A stretch of 64,000 bases of DNA from contig NZ_AP012330.1 of assembly GCF_001025215.1 (NCBI RefSeq), forward strand, positions 868,001-932,000. Direction: 5' to 3'. The notes below the pieces were generated by a model that saw only the letters and a list, made by a program, of their open reading frames with translations, searched no databases and was not told the origin of the DNA. The position numbers and the translations under genes were made by a program. This DNA is from Bifidobacterium pseudocatenulatum DSM 20438 = JCM 1200 = LMG 10505. GTDB taxonomy: Bacteria > Actinomycetota > Actinomycetes > Actinomycetales > Bifidobacteriaceae. Below are positions 16,379 through 25,102 of the stretch, one piece after another; position 1 is the stretch's first letter; each line of letters begins with the position of its first letter.

Positions 16379-18787
16379 ATGACTAGTGCAGCAAGCACTG
16401 CCAATGCCGCGGTTCCAGCGCCCGGCAAACTGGAGTTCAAGGATGATTACACGCCTGAGGAAGCGGAACGCGTCATCCGCAATTCGAAGGGGCTCCCTGT
16501 CGGTGTGAAGCCGAAGATGGTGTGGACGTGGCCGAAGGCCCTGCTGTGGGCCGTCATTGCCATTGTGTGCGCTATTGGTTGGGCTATTCTGGCGGTTTCC
16601 CGTGGCGAGCAGATCAGCGCCATCTGGTTCGTGGTTGTGGCATTGTGCTCCTACGCGATCGCTTACCGTTTCTACGCGTACTATATTCAGATCAAGATCA
16701 TGCGTACCGACGATGCGAACGCGACGCCGGCCGAGCGCGTGCATGACGGCGCCAACTTCGAACGTGCCGACCGTCGCGTGCTGTTCGGCCAGCATTTCGC
16801 CGGCATTTCCGGTGCGGGCCCGCTTGTTGGTCCTATTCTGGCCGCCCAAATGGGTTATCTGCCGTCCGTGATGTGGATCATTCTCGGTGTGATTTTCGCC
16901 GGCGCCGTGCAGGATATGCTCATGCTGTGGATCTCCGCCAAGCGTCGCGGCCGTTCCTTCGGTCAGATGGCAACCGACGAAATGGGCAAGTTCGGCGGCA
17001 CTATCCTGTCGATCTTCCTGATCGTGATGACCGCCATCGCCATGGCATTCCTTGCGCTCGTGGCCATCAAGGCCATGGCTTCCTCGCCGTGGGCCGTGTT
17101 CTCTATTGGTATGACCATTCCGATCGCCTTGATCATGGGCTGCTTCCAGCGTTTCCTGCATCGTAGCGTTATCGAAACCACGGTGCTCGGCTTCGTGCTG
17201 CTCGTGATCGACATCATCGCTGGCGGTTGGATCTCCAGCGTTCCGGCAATCGCCGACGTGTTCACGTTGAACGCCAAGGAACTGGTTATCGCACTGGTGA
17301 TCTACTCCTTCGCCGCCGCCGCGTTGCCGCACTGGCTGCTCGTCACCCCGCGTGACTACCTGTCCACGCTGATGAAGATCGGCACGCTTGTGCTGCTCGT
17401 GCTTGGCATTCTCATCGCCAATCCGTCCGTGCAGATGCCGGCTCTGACTGAATTCGCGTCCACCTCCACGGGACCGACCTTCGCAGGCGACCTGTTCCCG
17501 TTCCTGTTCATCACCATCGCGTGCGGCGCTCTTTCCGGCTTCCACGGCGCAGTGAGCTCCGGCCTGACCCCGAAGGCTGTGGAGAAGGAAAACCAGATCC
17601 GCATGATCGGCTACGGTTCCATGCTGGTTGAATCCTTCACCGCCGTGATCGCACTGATTACAGCCATCACCATTTCCCAGGGCATCTACTTCTCCACGAA
17701 CATGTCCGCCTCGCAGATCTCCACCGCTTCCGGCGTGACCCTGACCGCCACTTCCACTCCTGACGAGCGGGCTGAGGCCGCGGTCAAGGCCGTGGATTCG
17801 ATGAAGGTTTCCGACATTGAAGGCAACCAGATGAAGGTCACTTGGGATTCTGTCGACGAGAACGGCAATGCCAAGACCTATGAAGGCGCCGACGCTTTGA
17901 AGCAGGCCGCTTCCGACATTGGCGAGAACACCATCGTTTCCCGCACCGGCGGCGCCACCACGTTCGCTATGGGTATGGCCAACTTCCTCAAGTCCTACCT
18001 CGGCGGTCATGACTCCATGGCCTTCTGGTACCACTTCGCCATCATGTTCGAAGCGTTGTTCATCCTCACCACCGTTGACAACGGCACCCGCGTGGCCCGT
18101 TATCAGATTGGTGAGTTGCTGGGCAACGTGCGCAAGCTGAAGAAGTTCGCTGATCCGACGTGGAAACCGGGCAACATCATCACCACACTGATCGCAACCG
18201 CCCTGTGGGGTGGCCTGCTGTGGGTCGGCGTGTGCGATACGAATGGTGGTATCAACGCCATGATGCCTATTTTCGGTATTTCCAACCAGCTGCTTGCCGC
18301 CGCATGCTTCATGCTGGTCACCGTTTGCGTGGCCAAGCTTGGCTATAAGAAGTACCTGTGGATTCCTGTTGTTCCTCTCGTTTGGGATGTGGCCGTGACC
18401 TTCACCGCCGACTTCCAGAAGATCGTCGGACCGATCAGTTACTTCGCCACCGCTTCCAAGTATCAGACGCTGATCGATGGTGGCACTTTGGAAGGCGAAG
18501 CGTTGGTCAACGCCAAGGCCGCACTCTCCAATGCGTACCTTGACGGCGTGCTCTCCGTGTTCTTCATGGTCATGATGGGAGTCTTCCTGGTCGTCGGCAT
18601 CTACCAGACCGTGAAGATTCTTGCCAAGGGCAAGTTCGGTGTGGAAACCACGTCTGAGGAGCCGTTCGTGGAATCCGAATGGTTCGCACCGTCCAGCCTG
18701 ATCGCCACCAAGCTCGAAAAGAAGGTGCAGCGCGAATACGCGGCCAAGAGCTATGAGCTGGCGCAGAAGGAACAGGCAGCAGCCTGA
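16379..18787 (+). CDS. cstA: Carbon starvation protein CstA (peptide/pyruvate transporter family)
   Basis: The 802-residue protein has many membrane helices and CstA family signatures: GQHFAGISGAGPLVGPILAAQMGYLP early, and FHGAVSSGLTPKAV in the middle. Family members in enterobacteria import peptides or pyruvate. The ATG at 16379 is preceded by a purine stretch (GAGAGAGAA). The stop shares one base with the next start. Loops near residues 420-500 are long and hydrophilic. Substrate in this organism is unproven; uptake of pyruvate or peptides under carbon limitation is the best guess. Confidence 0.92.
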   Translation: MTSAASTANAAVPAPGKLEFKDDYTPEEAERVIRNSKGLPVGVKPKMVWTWPKALLWAVIAIVCAIGWAILAVSRGEQISAIWFVVVALCSYAIAYRFYAYYIQIKIMRTDDANATPAERVHDGANFERADRRVLFGQHFAGISGAGPLVGPILAAQMGYLPSVMWIILGVIFAGAVQDMLMLWISAKRRGRSFGQMATDEMGKFGGTILSIFLIVMTAIAMAFLALVAIKAMASSPWAVFSIGMTIPIALIMGCFQRFLHRSVIETTVLGFVLLVIDIIAGGWISSVPAIADVFTLNAKELVIALVIYSFAAAALPHWLLVTPRDYLSTLMKIGTLVLLVLGILIANPSVQMPALTEFASTSTGPTFAGDLFPFLFITIACGALSGFHGAVSSGLTPKAVEKENQIRMIGYGSMLVESFTAVIALITAITISQGIYFSTNMSASQISTASGVTLTATSTPDERAEAAVKAVDSMKVSDIEGNQMKVTWDSVDENGNAKTYEGADALKQAASDIGENTIVSRTGGATTFAMGMANFLKSYLGGHDSMAFWYHFAIMFEALFILTTVDNGTRVARYQIGELLGNVRKLKKFADPTWKPGNIITTLIATALWGGLLWVGVCDTNGGINAMMPIFGISNQLLAAACFMLVTVCVAKLGYKKYLWIPVVPLVWDVAVTFTADFQKIVGPISYFATASKYQTLIDGGTLEGEALVNAKAALSNAYLDGVLSVFFMVMMGVFLVVGIYQTVKILAKGKFGVETTSEEPFVESEWFAPSSLIATKLEKKVQREYAAKSYELAQKEQAAA

Positions 18788-19014
18788 TGCAGGGATTCAC
18801 CACCATGGTCAGACGAATCTGGTCCGCATTATTGAAAGCCAAGGCCGGATTCGTCTGGTATGTGCGCGAATTCAGCGGAGAAGCGAAATACGACCACTAT
18901 CTGGAGCATTTCGCAAGCGAACATCCCTGCGAAACCCCGCTGACCGAACGCGAATACTGGCGCATGCGAGAGGAATACGATCGCAAGCATCCCAACACCA
19001 GTTGCTGTTGCTGA
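18787..19014 (+). CDS. YbdD/YjiX family protein (DUF466), CstA partner
   Basis: This 75-residue, Cys-ended protein (HPNTSCCC) carries the DUF466 pattern: Trp-rich N-terminus, GEAKYDHYLEH and TEREYWRMREEYD. Family members are nearly always encoded after cstA or btsT and are needed for transport in the enterobacterial case. The start overlaps the cstA stop by one base (TGATG), so translation is coupled. A strong terminator follows. Confidence 0.88.
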   Translation: MQGFTTMVRRIWSALLKAKAGFVWYVREFSGEAKYDHYLEHFASEHPCETPLTEREYWRMREEYDRKHPNTSCCC

Positions 19015-19031
19015 AACTAACGGCCATACAT

Positions 19032-19074
19032 AAACAATCCCCGTCTTTCATTTCGGAAGACGGGGATTGTTTTT
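19032..19074 (+). terminator. Rho-independent terminator after the cstA operon
   Basis: A 13-base stem (19035-19047 with 19057-19069, CAATCCCCGTCTT and its complement) extends by A-T pairs and is followed by TTTTT. It also faces the convergent GH3 gene. Confidence 0.92.
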
Positions 19075-19154
19075 CTTATATTTATGTTGCTTGCTTGCGA
19101 TTATTCCTATACCGAAGATATTCGATTGCATGTTCCGCAATCAATATTTCGCAA

Positions 19155-20390
19155 TCAAGAAGCGAGTCCCATGCTGTATTTCAATGTCATCACACGAATC
19201 GCGGACTGCGTTACTTTGTCTGCAAAAGCGGAATCAGCCGCGGCCTTCGCATTCAAACCATCCAAAACCTGCTGAACATAATCGAAAGCGCCAATGCAGG
19301 CAAGATCACCGCCGGCCTCAACCAATCGCACACCCAAATCACTCGGCTGAATGCCACCCAACGCAGTGGCGGACAAAGAATCCGAAGTGATGACACCTTG
19401 GAATCCGACCGTATTGCGCAAATAATCCGTTACCAAAGCGCTGGAGAACACGGCGGGATTATTCGGATCAATAGCCTGATAGGTGGCAAGCGACATCATC
19501 ACCATGGAAGGGTTCGCCTCCAACGTACTGTTGAACGCGCCGATTTCCGCACCGTCCAACGTGGTGGTGGTATCAAGAATGCCGTCGGCGGTGAAATCGG
19601 TGTTGCCCGTCACCGAACCCAAACCAGGATAGTGCTTGATGGCGCTGCCTACACCCGAATCCGCCATGCCCTGAATGAACGCCTTGGCATGGTCGGCATT
19701 GCCGTCCGCATCAAGACCAAAATCACGATACAGTGCGCCGATCGGGCCATTGGAAGCCCTATCTACCGTTACCGTGCCCACCACCGGCGCCAAATCAACA
19801 TTGATGCCGGCCGACTTGAGTTGGGAACCCCATACGGCAGCCGATTGCCGTAGCTGGTTGGTCGACATTGAACCCTGATTGGTGGCGGAAGGCATCTGGT
19901 CGAACCCATCACCCTGCAGATGCTGCACCAAACCACCTTCCTGATCGGTGGTCATCAGGAGTTGATTATTACCAGGGGCATACGATTGCAAGGTGGATGT
20001 GGCGGTGGCCACGCCAGCCGTTCCCGAATTCCAATTGCCGATGATCAACACCGATCCGACATGCTGGTTCACAATGAGATCCTGTAACGAGGAAGGATCG
20101 GATCCCGCATACAGGGGTGCCATGACGAGCTGACCGACGCGCTCTGCAAGACTCATGGCATTGACTGCAGCCACAGCTCTGCCATGCGGCGAGTCGTCCA
20201 CCACGCTTGGCACGTTGGATTTGTCAAGCGCATCATGTGATGCATCGGACTGCTGCGAATTGGATTGCTCGGATTGGTTGGAGCCAGCATTCAAACTCGC
20301 GCTGGATGAACACCCAGCGAACGATAGCGGCAGTGCGATGGCGCACAGTGCGGCAGCACAACGAGCGAAATGAACGTGAACTCTCCTCAT
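19155..20390 (-). CDS. GH3-family lipoprotein, LpqI/NagZ-like beta-N-acetylhexosaminidase
   Basis: The 411-residue product starts with a lipoprotein signal peptide (basic start, hydrophobic core, lipobox SFAGC with Cys27), then a Ser/Asn/Gln-rich linker and one GH3 N-terminal TIM-barrel domain. Motifs are TDQEGG (residue about 155), KHYPGLG, and the nucleophile region GVITSDSLSA. In classical NagZ the loop after KHFPGHG carries an Asp-Ser-His dyad; here the loop reads SVTGNTD. Mycobacterial LpqI, as I recall it, is similar. I reject the long upstream extension because it runs through the divergent UPF0182 gene. No ribosome binding site precedes the ATG, so it may be leaderless. It probably acts on cell-wall muropeptides. 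Confidence 0.85.
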   Translation of the reverse strand: MRRVHVHFARCAAALCAIALPLSFAGCSSSASLNAGSNQSEQSNSQQSDASHDALDKSNVPSVVDDSPHGRAVAAVNAMSLAERVGQLVMAPLYAGSDPSSLQDLIVNQHVGSVLIIGNWNSGTAGVATATSTLQSYAPGNNQLLMTTDQEGGLVQHLQGDGFDQMPSATNQGSMSTNQLRQSAAVWGSQLKSAGINVDLAPVVGTVTVDRASNGPIGALYRDFGLDADGNADHAKAFIQGMADSGVGSAIKHYPGLGSVTGNTDFTADGILDTTTTLDGAEIGAFNSTLEANPSMVMMSLATYQAIDPNNPAVFSSALVTDYLRNTVGFQGVITSDSLSATALGGIQPSDLGVRLVEAGGDLACIGAFDYVQQVLDGLNAKAAADSAFADKVTQSAIRVMTLKYSMGLAS

Positions 20391-20468
20391 AGTGTCATTA
20401 TCTATCACATGCCGGTGATGGCGAATACGATCGCATAAGAAAAGAACGGGTGGATTCGTGTTCGTGAA

Positions 20469-20497
20469 TTGCGTAAACATTAGGCTAGCGGCATAAA
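20469..20497 (+). promoter_or_regulatory. Candidate promoter of the UPF0182 gene
   Basis: TTGCGT (20469-20474) and CATAAA (20492-20497) are 17 bases apart, in the region divergent from the GH3 gene, 33 bases before the start codon. Confidence 0.45.
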
Positions 20498-20529
20498 GCA
20501 CGTTCCGTGCCTGTCGATAGGCTATTAGT

Positions 20530-23500
20530 ATGTCTTTTTTTGATATGTTTGGTCCCATGTTCGACCCGGAAAGCGGTCCGAACCGCTCCCAAGGGCAGCG
20601 TGCCAATAAATCCGGCAACGATGATCCCATCATTCTCAATGTCGAAACCGATGGTGATAACACCGCCCGGTCTTCGGCGAACATGCCTCCAAGAGGTCCG
20701 TCCGGTCCGCGTATCACACGCCAGCCGAACCGTCCGCGCAAATCGTCGAACGGCAACAAGATTCTAATCGGTGTGGTGCTGGCGCTTGCCATCATCATCG
20801 GCCTGTTCTTTGGCTTGGCGCAGTTCATCACCGACGTCATGTGGTATGCGCAGCTTGGCTTCCAAAGCGTGATTTGGACGCAGTTGGGTACCAGGGTAGG
20901 CCTGTGGGTGGCGTATGCGCTGCTGATCGCCGCGGTCGGATTCCTGTCCGCGTCGCTGGCGATCTGGGCTCGCCCCGATGCTGCCGATGGTTCCACGATT
21001 CGTATTAACGGCGACACCATCGAAGTGGGCAAGGGCGTGAGCTCAAAGAATGCACGTCGTGTGGCTGTGGTGATTTCATTGATCGTCGGCTTGATGTTCG
21101 GATCGCAGTTTAATGCGAATTGGTCTGAAATCCTGCTGATGTTCAACGCGCAGAGTTTCGGCACCACCGACCCGCAATTCGGCATCGACAATGGTTTCTA
21201 TGTGTTCGTATTGCCTGGCTTGAAGCTGATCATGTCGGCAGTGTCGTTGCTGCTGCTTGCCGGCATCATCTTCTCCATCGTCACGCATGTGATGATGGGC
21301 GGCATCCGAATCACCATGCCAGTGCATGGTCGTGGACTGTTCCACATCACCAAGCGTGCGCGTAGACAGATCGGCATCTGGCTGATGCTCAACATGTTCG
21401 CATGGGCGACGAATCAGGTGCTTGGCGTGTTCTCCCACCTCACGCAGGAGGGTAGCCGCATCACCGGTGCCACGTATACCACGGTCAACGCCACGATTCC
21501 CGTCACCTTCATCATGGCTGCCATCACCGTCATTCTCGGTGTGATTCTCGGCGTGTGGATCATGAAGTCGCATGCGTTGGAAGGCCAGGCTCCGATTGCG
21601 GTGCGTGCTTCCGAAGCGCTTAAAGCGTGGAAGGTGCCGACCGTGGCCATCGCATCCGCCATTGTGGTGAGCTTGGTGCTTACCGTGGCATGGCCGATGC
21701 TGCTGCAGCGTTTCCGTGTGAATCCGAACGCGCAGGAAATGGAATCTACCTATATCCAGCGTAATATCGACGCCACCCGTGAAGCATACGGTCTGAACAA
21801 TGTGAAGACCGAACAGTATCAGGCCACTACGGAAGGCGAGGCTGGTGCGTTGGCTGATTCCGCGGAATCGACCGCGCAGATCCGACTGCTCGATCCGCAG
21901 ATCGTTTCCCCGACATTCAAGCAGCTGCAGCAATCCAAGCAGTATTACACGTTTGCCGATACTCTTGCCGTCGACAAATATGAGGTCGACGGTGTGAGCC
22001 AAGATACGGTGATCGCAGCACGAGAACTTGACCTTGCCGGTCTTGACAATCGTAACTGGGTCAACGACCATACCGTGTACACGCACGGCTATGGTGTGGT
22101 GGCCGCCTACGGCAACAAGGTGACGGCCGACGGCCAGCCGAAGTTCTTCGAGGCGGGTATTCCAACCCAAGGCAAGCTCACCGAATCCGAACAGTACGAG
22201 CCGCGTATCTACTTCTCGCCGAACGCTTCCGAATATTCGATCGTGGGCGCTCCGGAAGGTACGCAGTCGTGGGAGTTCGATTACCCGACCGGTTCCGAAG
22301 GCGCCACCAACACGTTCGGTGGCAATGGCGGCCCGAAGATCGGTAATATCTTCTCCCGACTGCTGTATGCCATCCGTTTCGGCTCCGACCAGATTCTGTT
22401 CTCTAACCGTGTGAACTCCGAATCGCAGATTCTCTATGATCGTTCCCCGAAGGAGCGTGTGGCCAAGGTCGCGCCATACCTGACGCTTGACGGCCGTGTG
22501 TACCCGGCGGTCGTGGATGGTCGTGTCAAGTGGATCGTCGATGGCTACACCACGTCTGACGCCTACCCGTATTCGCAGATGACCGATCTGGGCGAAGCCT
22601 CCAAGGATTCCACTACGGAATCTTCGGCCACGGTGAGTGAGCTGGCTTCGAAGAACGCCAACTACATTCGCAACTCCGTGAAGGCCACCGTCGATGCGTA
22701 TGACGGTTCCGTGGACCTGTACGTGTGGGACGAATCCGATCCGGTGATCAAGGCATGGCAGAAGATCTTCCCCGGCCAGTACCACCAGTTGTCGGAGATT
22801 TCCGGCGATCTGATGAGCCACCTGCGTTACCCGGAAAGCCTGTTCAAGGTGCAGCGAGAACTGTTGACCAAGTACCATGTGTCGAGCGCCAGCCAGTTCT
22901 TCTCCGGTGAGGATTTCTGGCAGACTCCAGTCGATCCGACCGAATCCCAGCAGGCTCAGGAACGCGACATTCTGCAGCCGCCGTACTATTTGACGCTGCA
23001 GACCGGTGGATCCAACGAACCGGTGTTCTCGTTGACGTCGTCGTATATTCCCGCAGGCACGTCAACTCGAGAGATTTTGACGGGATTCCTGTCTGTCGAT
23101 TCCGATGCGGGCCACGAAAAAGGCAAGATCGGCGCGAACTATGGCACGCTTCGATTGCAGGAGTTGCCGAAGGATTCCAATGTGCCAGGCCCCGGTCAGG
23201 CACAGAACAACTTCAATGCGTCGGCCGACGTGTCGAAGGAACTTAATTTGCTTGAATCCGGTTCCACCAATGTGCAGCGAGGCAATCTGCTTACACTGCC
23301 GCTCGGCGGCGGATTGGTGTACGTGCAGCCGGTGTACGTCAAGTCTTCCGGTTCCACCAGTTTCCCGCTGTTGAAGAAGGTGTTGGTGGCCTTCGGCGAC
23401 CAGGTCGGATTCGCCAACACGTTGGACGAAGCGCTCGATCAGGTGTTCGGCGGCAACTCCGGTGCATCCGCTGGCGATGCTGAAAACGTCGACGGCTCGA

Positions 23501-23796
23501 CCAGTGGCAAGACTGATACGTCCGATACCAACGGCGATGCCTCCACCGATGGTTCTTCCGGAACCGATGGCACGGATTCGTCATCTGGAACAGACTCGGG
23601 CAATGACAGCAGTTCCGGCAATACCGGTAGTAGCTCCGGCACGATGAGCAACGGTCTGAAGAGCGCGCTTAACGACGCTTCCCAGGCAATGAAGGATTCC
23701 GACGCGGCCATGAAGAAAGGCGATTGGTCCGCTTATGGCGAGGCGCAGAAGAAACTTCAGGAAGCGTTGAACAAGGCGCTCGAACTCGAGCAGTAG
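20530..23796 (+). CDS. UPF0182 family membrane protein
   Basis: The 1088-residue protein belongs to UPF0182, large actinobacterial and cyanobacterial membrane proteins of unknown function. A hydrophilic N-terminus (about 75 residues) precedes about seven membrane helices to residue 400, then a large extracytoplasmic domain to about 970. Next comes a Ser/Asp/Gly/Thr-rich linker (about 975-1035) and a C-terminal charged helix resembling a coiled coil. Length agrees with the family plus the linker. It is monocistronic. I cannot assign a reaction. Confidence 0.88.
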   Translation: MSFFDMFGPMFDPESGPNRSQGQRANKSGNDDPIILNVETDGDNTARSSANMPPRGPSGPRITRQPNRPRKSSNGNKILIGVVLALAIIIGLFFGLAQFITDVMWYAQLGFQSVIWTQLGTRVGLWVAYALLIAAVGFLSASLAIWARPDAADGSTIRINGDTIEVGKGVSSKNARRVAVVISLIVGLMFGSQFNANWSEILLMFNAQSFGTTDPQFGIDNGFYVFVLPGLKLIMSAVSLLLLAGIIFSIVTHVMMGGIRITMPVHGRGLFHITKRARRQIGIWLMLNMFAWATNQVLGVFSHLTQEGSRITGATYTTVNATIPVTFIMAAITVILGVILGVWIMKSHALEGQAPIAVRASEALKAWKVPTVAIASAIVVSLVLTVAWPMLLQRFRVNPNAQEMESTYIQRNIDATREAYGLNNVKTEQYQATTEGEAGALADSAESTAQIRLLDPQIVSPTFKQLQQSKQYYTFADTLAVDKYEVDGVSQDTVIAARELDLAGLDNRNWVNDHTVYTHGYGVVAAYGNKVTADGQPKFFEAGIPTQGKLTESEQYEPRIYFSPNASEYSIVGAPEGTQSWEFDYPTGSEGATNTFGGNGGPKIGNIFSRLLYAIRFGSDQILFSNRVNSESQILYDRSPKERVAKVAPYLTLDGRVYPAVVDGRVKWIVDGYTTSDAYPYSQMTDLGEASKDSTTESSATVSELASKNANYIRNSVKATVDAYDGSVDLYVWDESDPVIKAWQKIFPGQYHQLSEISGDLMSHLRYPESLFKVQRELLTKYHVSSASQFFSGEDFWQTPVDPTESQQAQERDILQPPYYLTLQTGGSNEPVFSLTSSYIPAGTSTREILTGFLSVDSDAGHEKGKIGANYGTLRLQELPKDSNVPGPGQAQNNFNASADVSKELNLLESGSTNVQRGNLLTLPLGGGLVYVQPVYVKSSGSTSFPLLKKVLVAFGDQVGFANTLDEALDQVFGGNSGASAGDAENVDGSTSGKTDTSDTNGDASTDGSSGTDGTDSSSGTDSGNDSSSGNTGSSSGTMSNGLKSALNDASQAMKDSDAAMKKGDWSAYGEAQKKLQEALNKALELEQ

Positions 23797-23826
23797 TTTC
23801 CGCACAAGTTCCGTACGATTGCTGTT

Positions 23827-23880
23827 TGCATAAGGCGGGAGACTGGTTCCATATGGAGAACCGGTCTTCCGCCTTATGCA
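23827..23880 (+). terminator. Long hairpin after the UPF0182 gene
   Basis: A 12-base outer stem (23827-23838 with 23869-23880, TGCATAAGGCGG and complement) continues inward as an imperfect stem to about 23 pairs. There is no T-tract directly after it, so termination is plausible rather than certain. It contains a possible ATG (23876) for the next gene. Confidence 0.5.
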
Positions 23881-23902
23881 TATGCCCGGTATGCTCAAAA
23901 AC

Positions 23903-24415
23903 ATGATCGAGTATTCCTACCGCATCGCAACGCAAAACGACATTCAAGCAATCACCGACATTTACAACGCTGCAGTCATACGAGGTGGATCATCGGCCGA
24001 TATAACTCCACGCACATACGAACAGCGCAAAGCATGGGTTGAATCGCATCATGATCCGTACGCGGTGTTCGTTACGGAAACGGTAGATGATGACGGAGAG
24101 AGGCGGATCATTGGATTCAGCGCGCTTTCCGTTTTCTACGATCGCGCAGGATACGACGGCGTCACCGATCTCGCCTATTATATCGATCCGCAATGGCAGG
24201 GCAGGGGAGTCGGTACATACACACTCACCAAACTGCTTGAAGAATGTCGAAAGCGTAATATGCGTAAGGCATGCGGCATTATTTTCGCAGACAATGCCGG
24301 TTCGATCGCACTGATGAAACGGTTCGGTTTTACACAGTTTGGCCTCATGCCAACTGCCGCCACCGATTCCACCGGCACCATGCGTGACATGAGTTACTGG
24401 TATCTCGACCTGTAA
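23903..24415 (+). CDS. GNAT family N-acetyltransferase (phosphinothricin acetyltransferase-like)
   Basis: The 170-residue protein shows the GNAT fold in order: AAVIRGG near the N-terminus, the acetyl-CoA motif QWQGRGVGTYTL (motif A) and ADNAGSIALMKRFGF (motif B). It most resembles the PAT/bar-type subgroup, which acetylates small amines or amino acid analogues. Start is uncertain: ATGs at 23876, 23891 and 23903 are in frame and none has a clear ribosome binding site. I use 23903 because family proteins start close to the Tyr-Arg-x-Ala motif. The substrate is unknown. Confidence 0.85.
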   Translation: MIEYSYRIATQNDIQAITDIYNAAVIRGGSSADITPRTYEQRKAWVESHHDPYAVFVTETVDDDGERRIIGFSALSVFYDRAGYDGVTDLAYYIDPQWQGRGVGTYTLTKLLEECRKRNMRKACGIIFADNAGSIALMKRFGFTQFGLMPTAATDSTGTMRDMSYWYLDL

Positions 24416-24502
24416 GTACAATCTTTGCGGTTATCAAGACGAGACAACGTGACGCAATATGAACGCGCACAAACGTACGTATGAATGAATGGAACGATTT
24501 CA

Positions 24503-25102
24503 ATGGCATCTGATTTCTGGTTGATCGCAGGACTTGGCAATCCGGGATCCAAATACGAAGGCACCCGTCACAATATGGGATTTATGGCGGCCGATCTGTT
24601 GGCCGAACGTTGGTCGGTCAACTTTTCCGACCATAAAGGGCTTGCCATGCTCGGCAAAGGCGTGATGAACCTGTCTGGCCGTAACGTCAAATTCTTCCTG
24701 GCAAAGCCGCTCACCTACATGAACGAGTCAGGCAATGCGTTGGCTTCCATCAGTGCCTACTATCAGATTGAACCAGACCATATTGTGGTGATTCACGACG
24801 ACATGGATCTTGATTTCGGACGTATCAAAGTCAAGGCAGGCGGCTCCGCAGGCGGCCATAACGGCATCAAATCAATTGATCGTGCCTTGGGAACGCCAAA
24901 GTATGCCCGAGTGCGCATGGGAGTCGGTCATGCGCAACGCGGCGCCCACGCCCACGACAACACGGTGAATTGGGTGCTGGGCGGATTCGGTCCGGATCAG
25001 CGCAAGCAGCTTCCGGAATTCCTTGCCGACGGTGCCGACGCGGCGGAAACCATCATCTTCAACGGCCTCGCCAAGGCTCAGGAGCAGTTCAATGGCCGCT
25101 GA
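24503..25102 (+). CDS. pth: Peptidyl-tRNA hydrolase
   Basis: Pth releases tRNA from prematurely ended peptidyl-tRNA. The 199-residue protein has the family hallmarks: IAGLGNPGSKYEGTRHNMGF (with catalytic His in TRHN), FLAKPLTYMNESG, and HDDMDLDFGRIKVKAGGSAGGHNG. ATG 24503 has TGGAA eight bases upstream; an ATG at 24485 would add six residues. Its end overlaps the mfd start by 11 bases, so the pair is co-translated, a common actinobacterial arrangement. Confidence 0.96.
   Translation: MASDFWLIAGLGNPGSKYEGTRHNMGFMAADLLAERWSVNFSDHKGLAMLGKGVMNLSGRNVKFFLAKPLTYMNESGNALASISAYYQIEPDHIVVIHDDMDLDFGRIKVKAGGSAGGHNGIKSIDRALGTPKYARVRMGVGHAQRGAHAHDNTVNWVLGGFGPDQRKQLPEFLADGADAAETIIFNGLAKAQEQFNGR

Noticed and set aside
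16361..18034. 557-codon open frame opposite cstA
   Set aside because: It is a His/Gly/Asp-rich shadow of a well-supported transporter gene with no start signal.
20391..21191. N-terminal extension of the GH3 lipoprotein
   Set aside because: It overlaps the divergent UPF0182 gene, and the lipoprotein signal peptide begins at 20390.
21076..22878. 600-codon open frame opposite the UPF0182 gene
   Set aside because: His/Arg/Gly-rich shadow of a family-supported gene.
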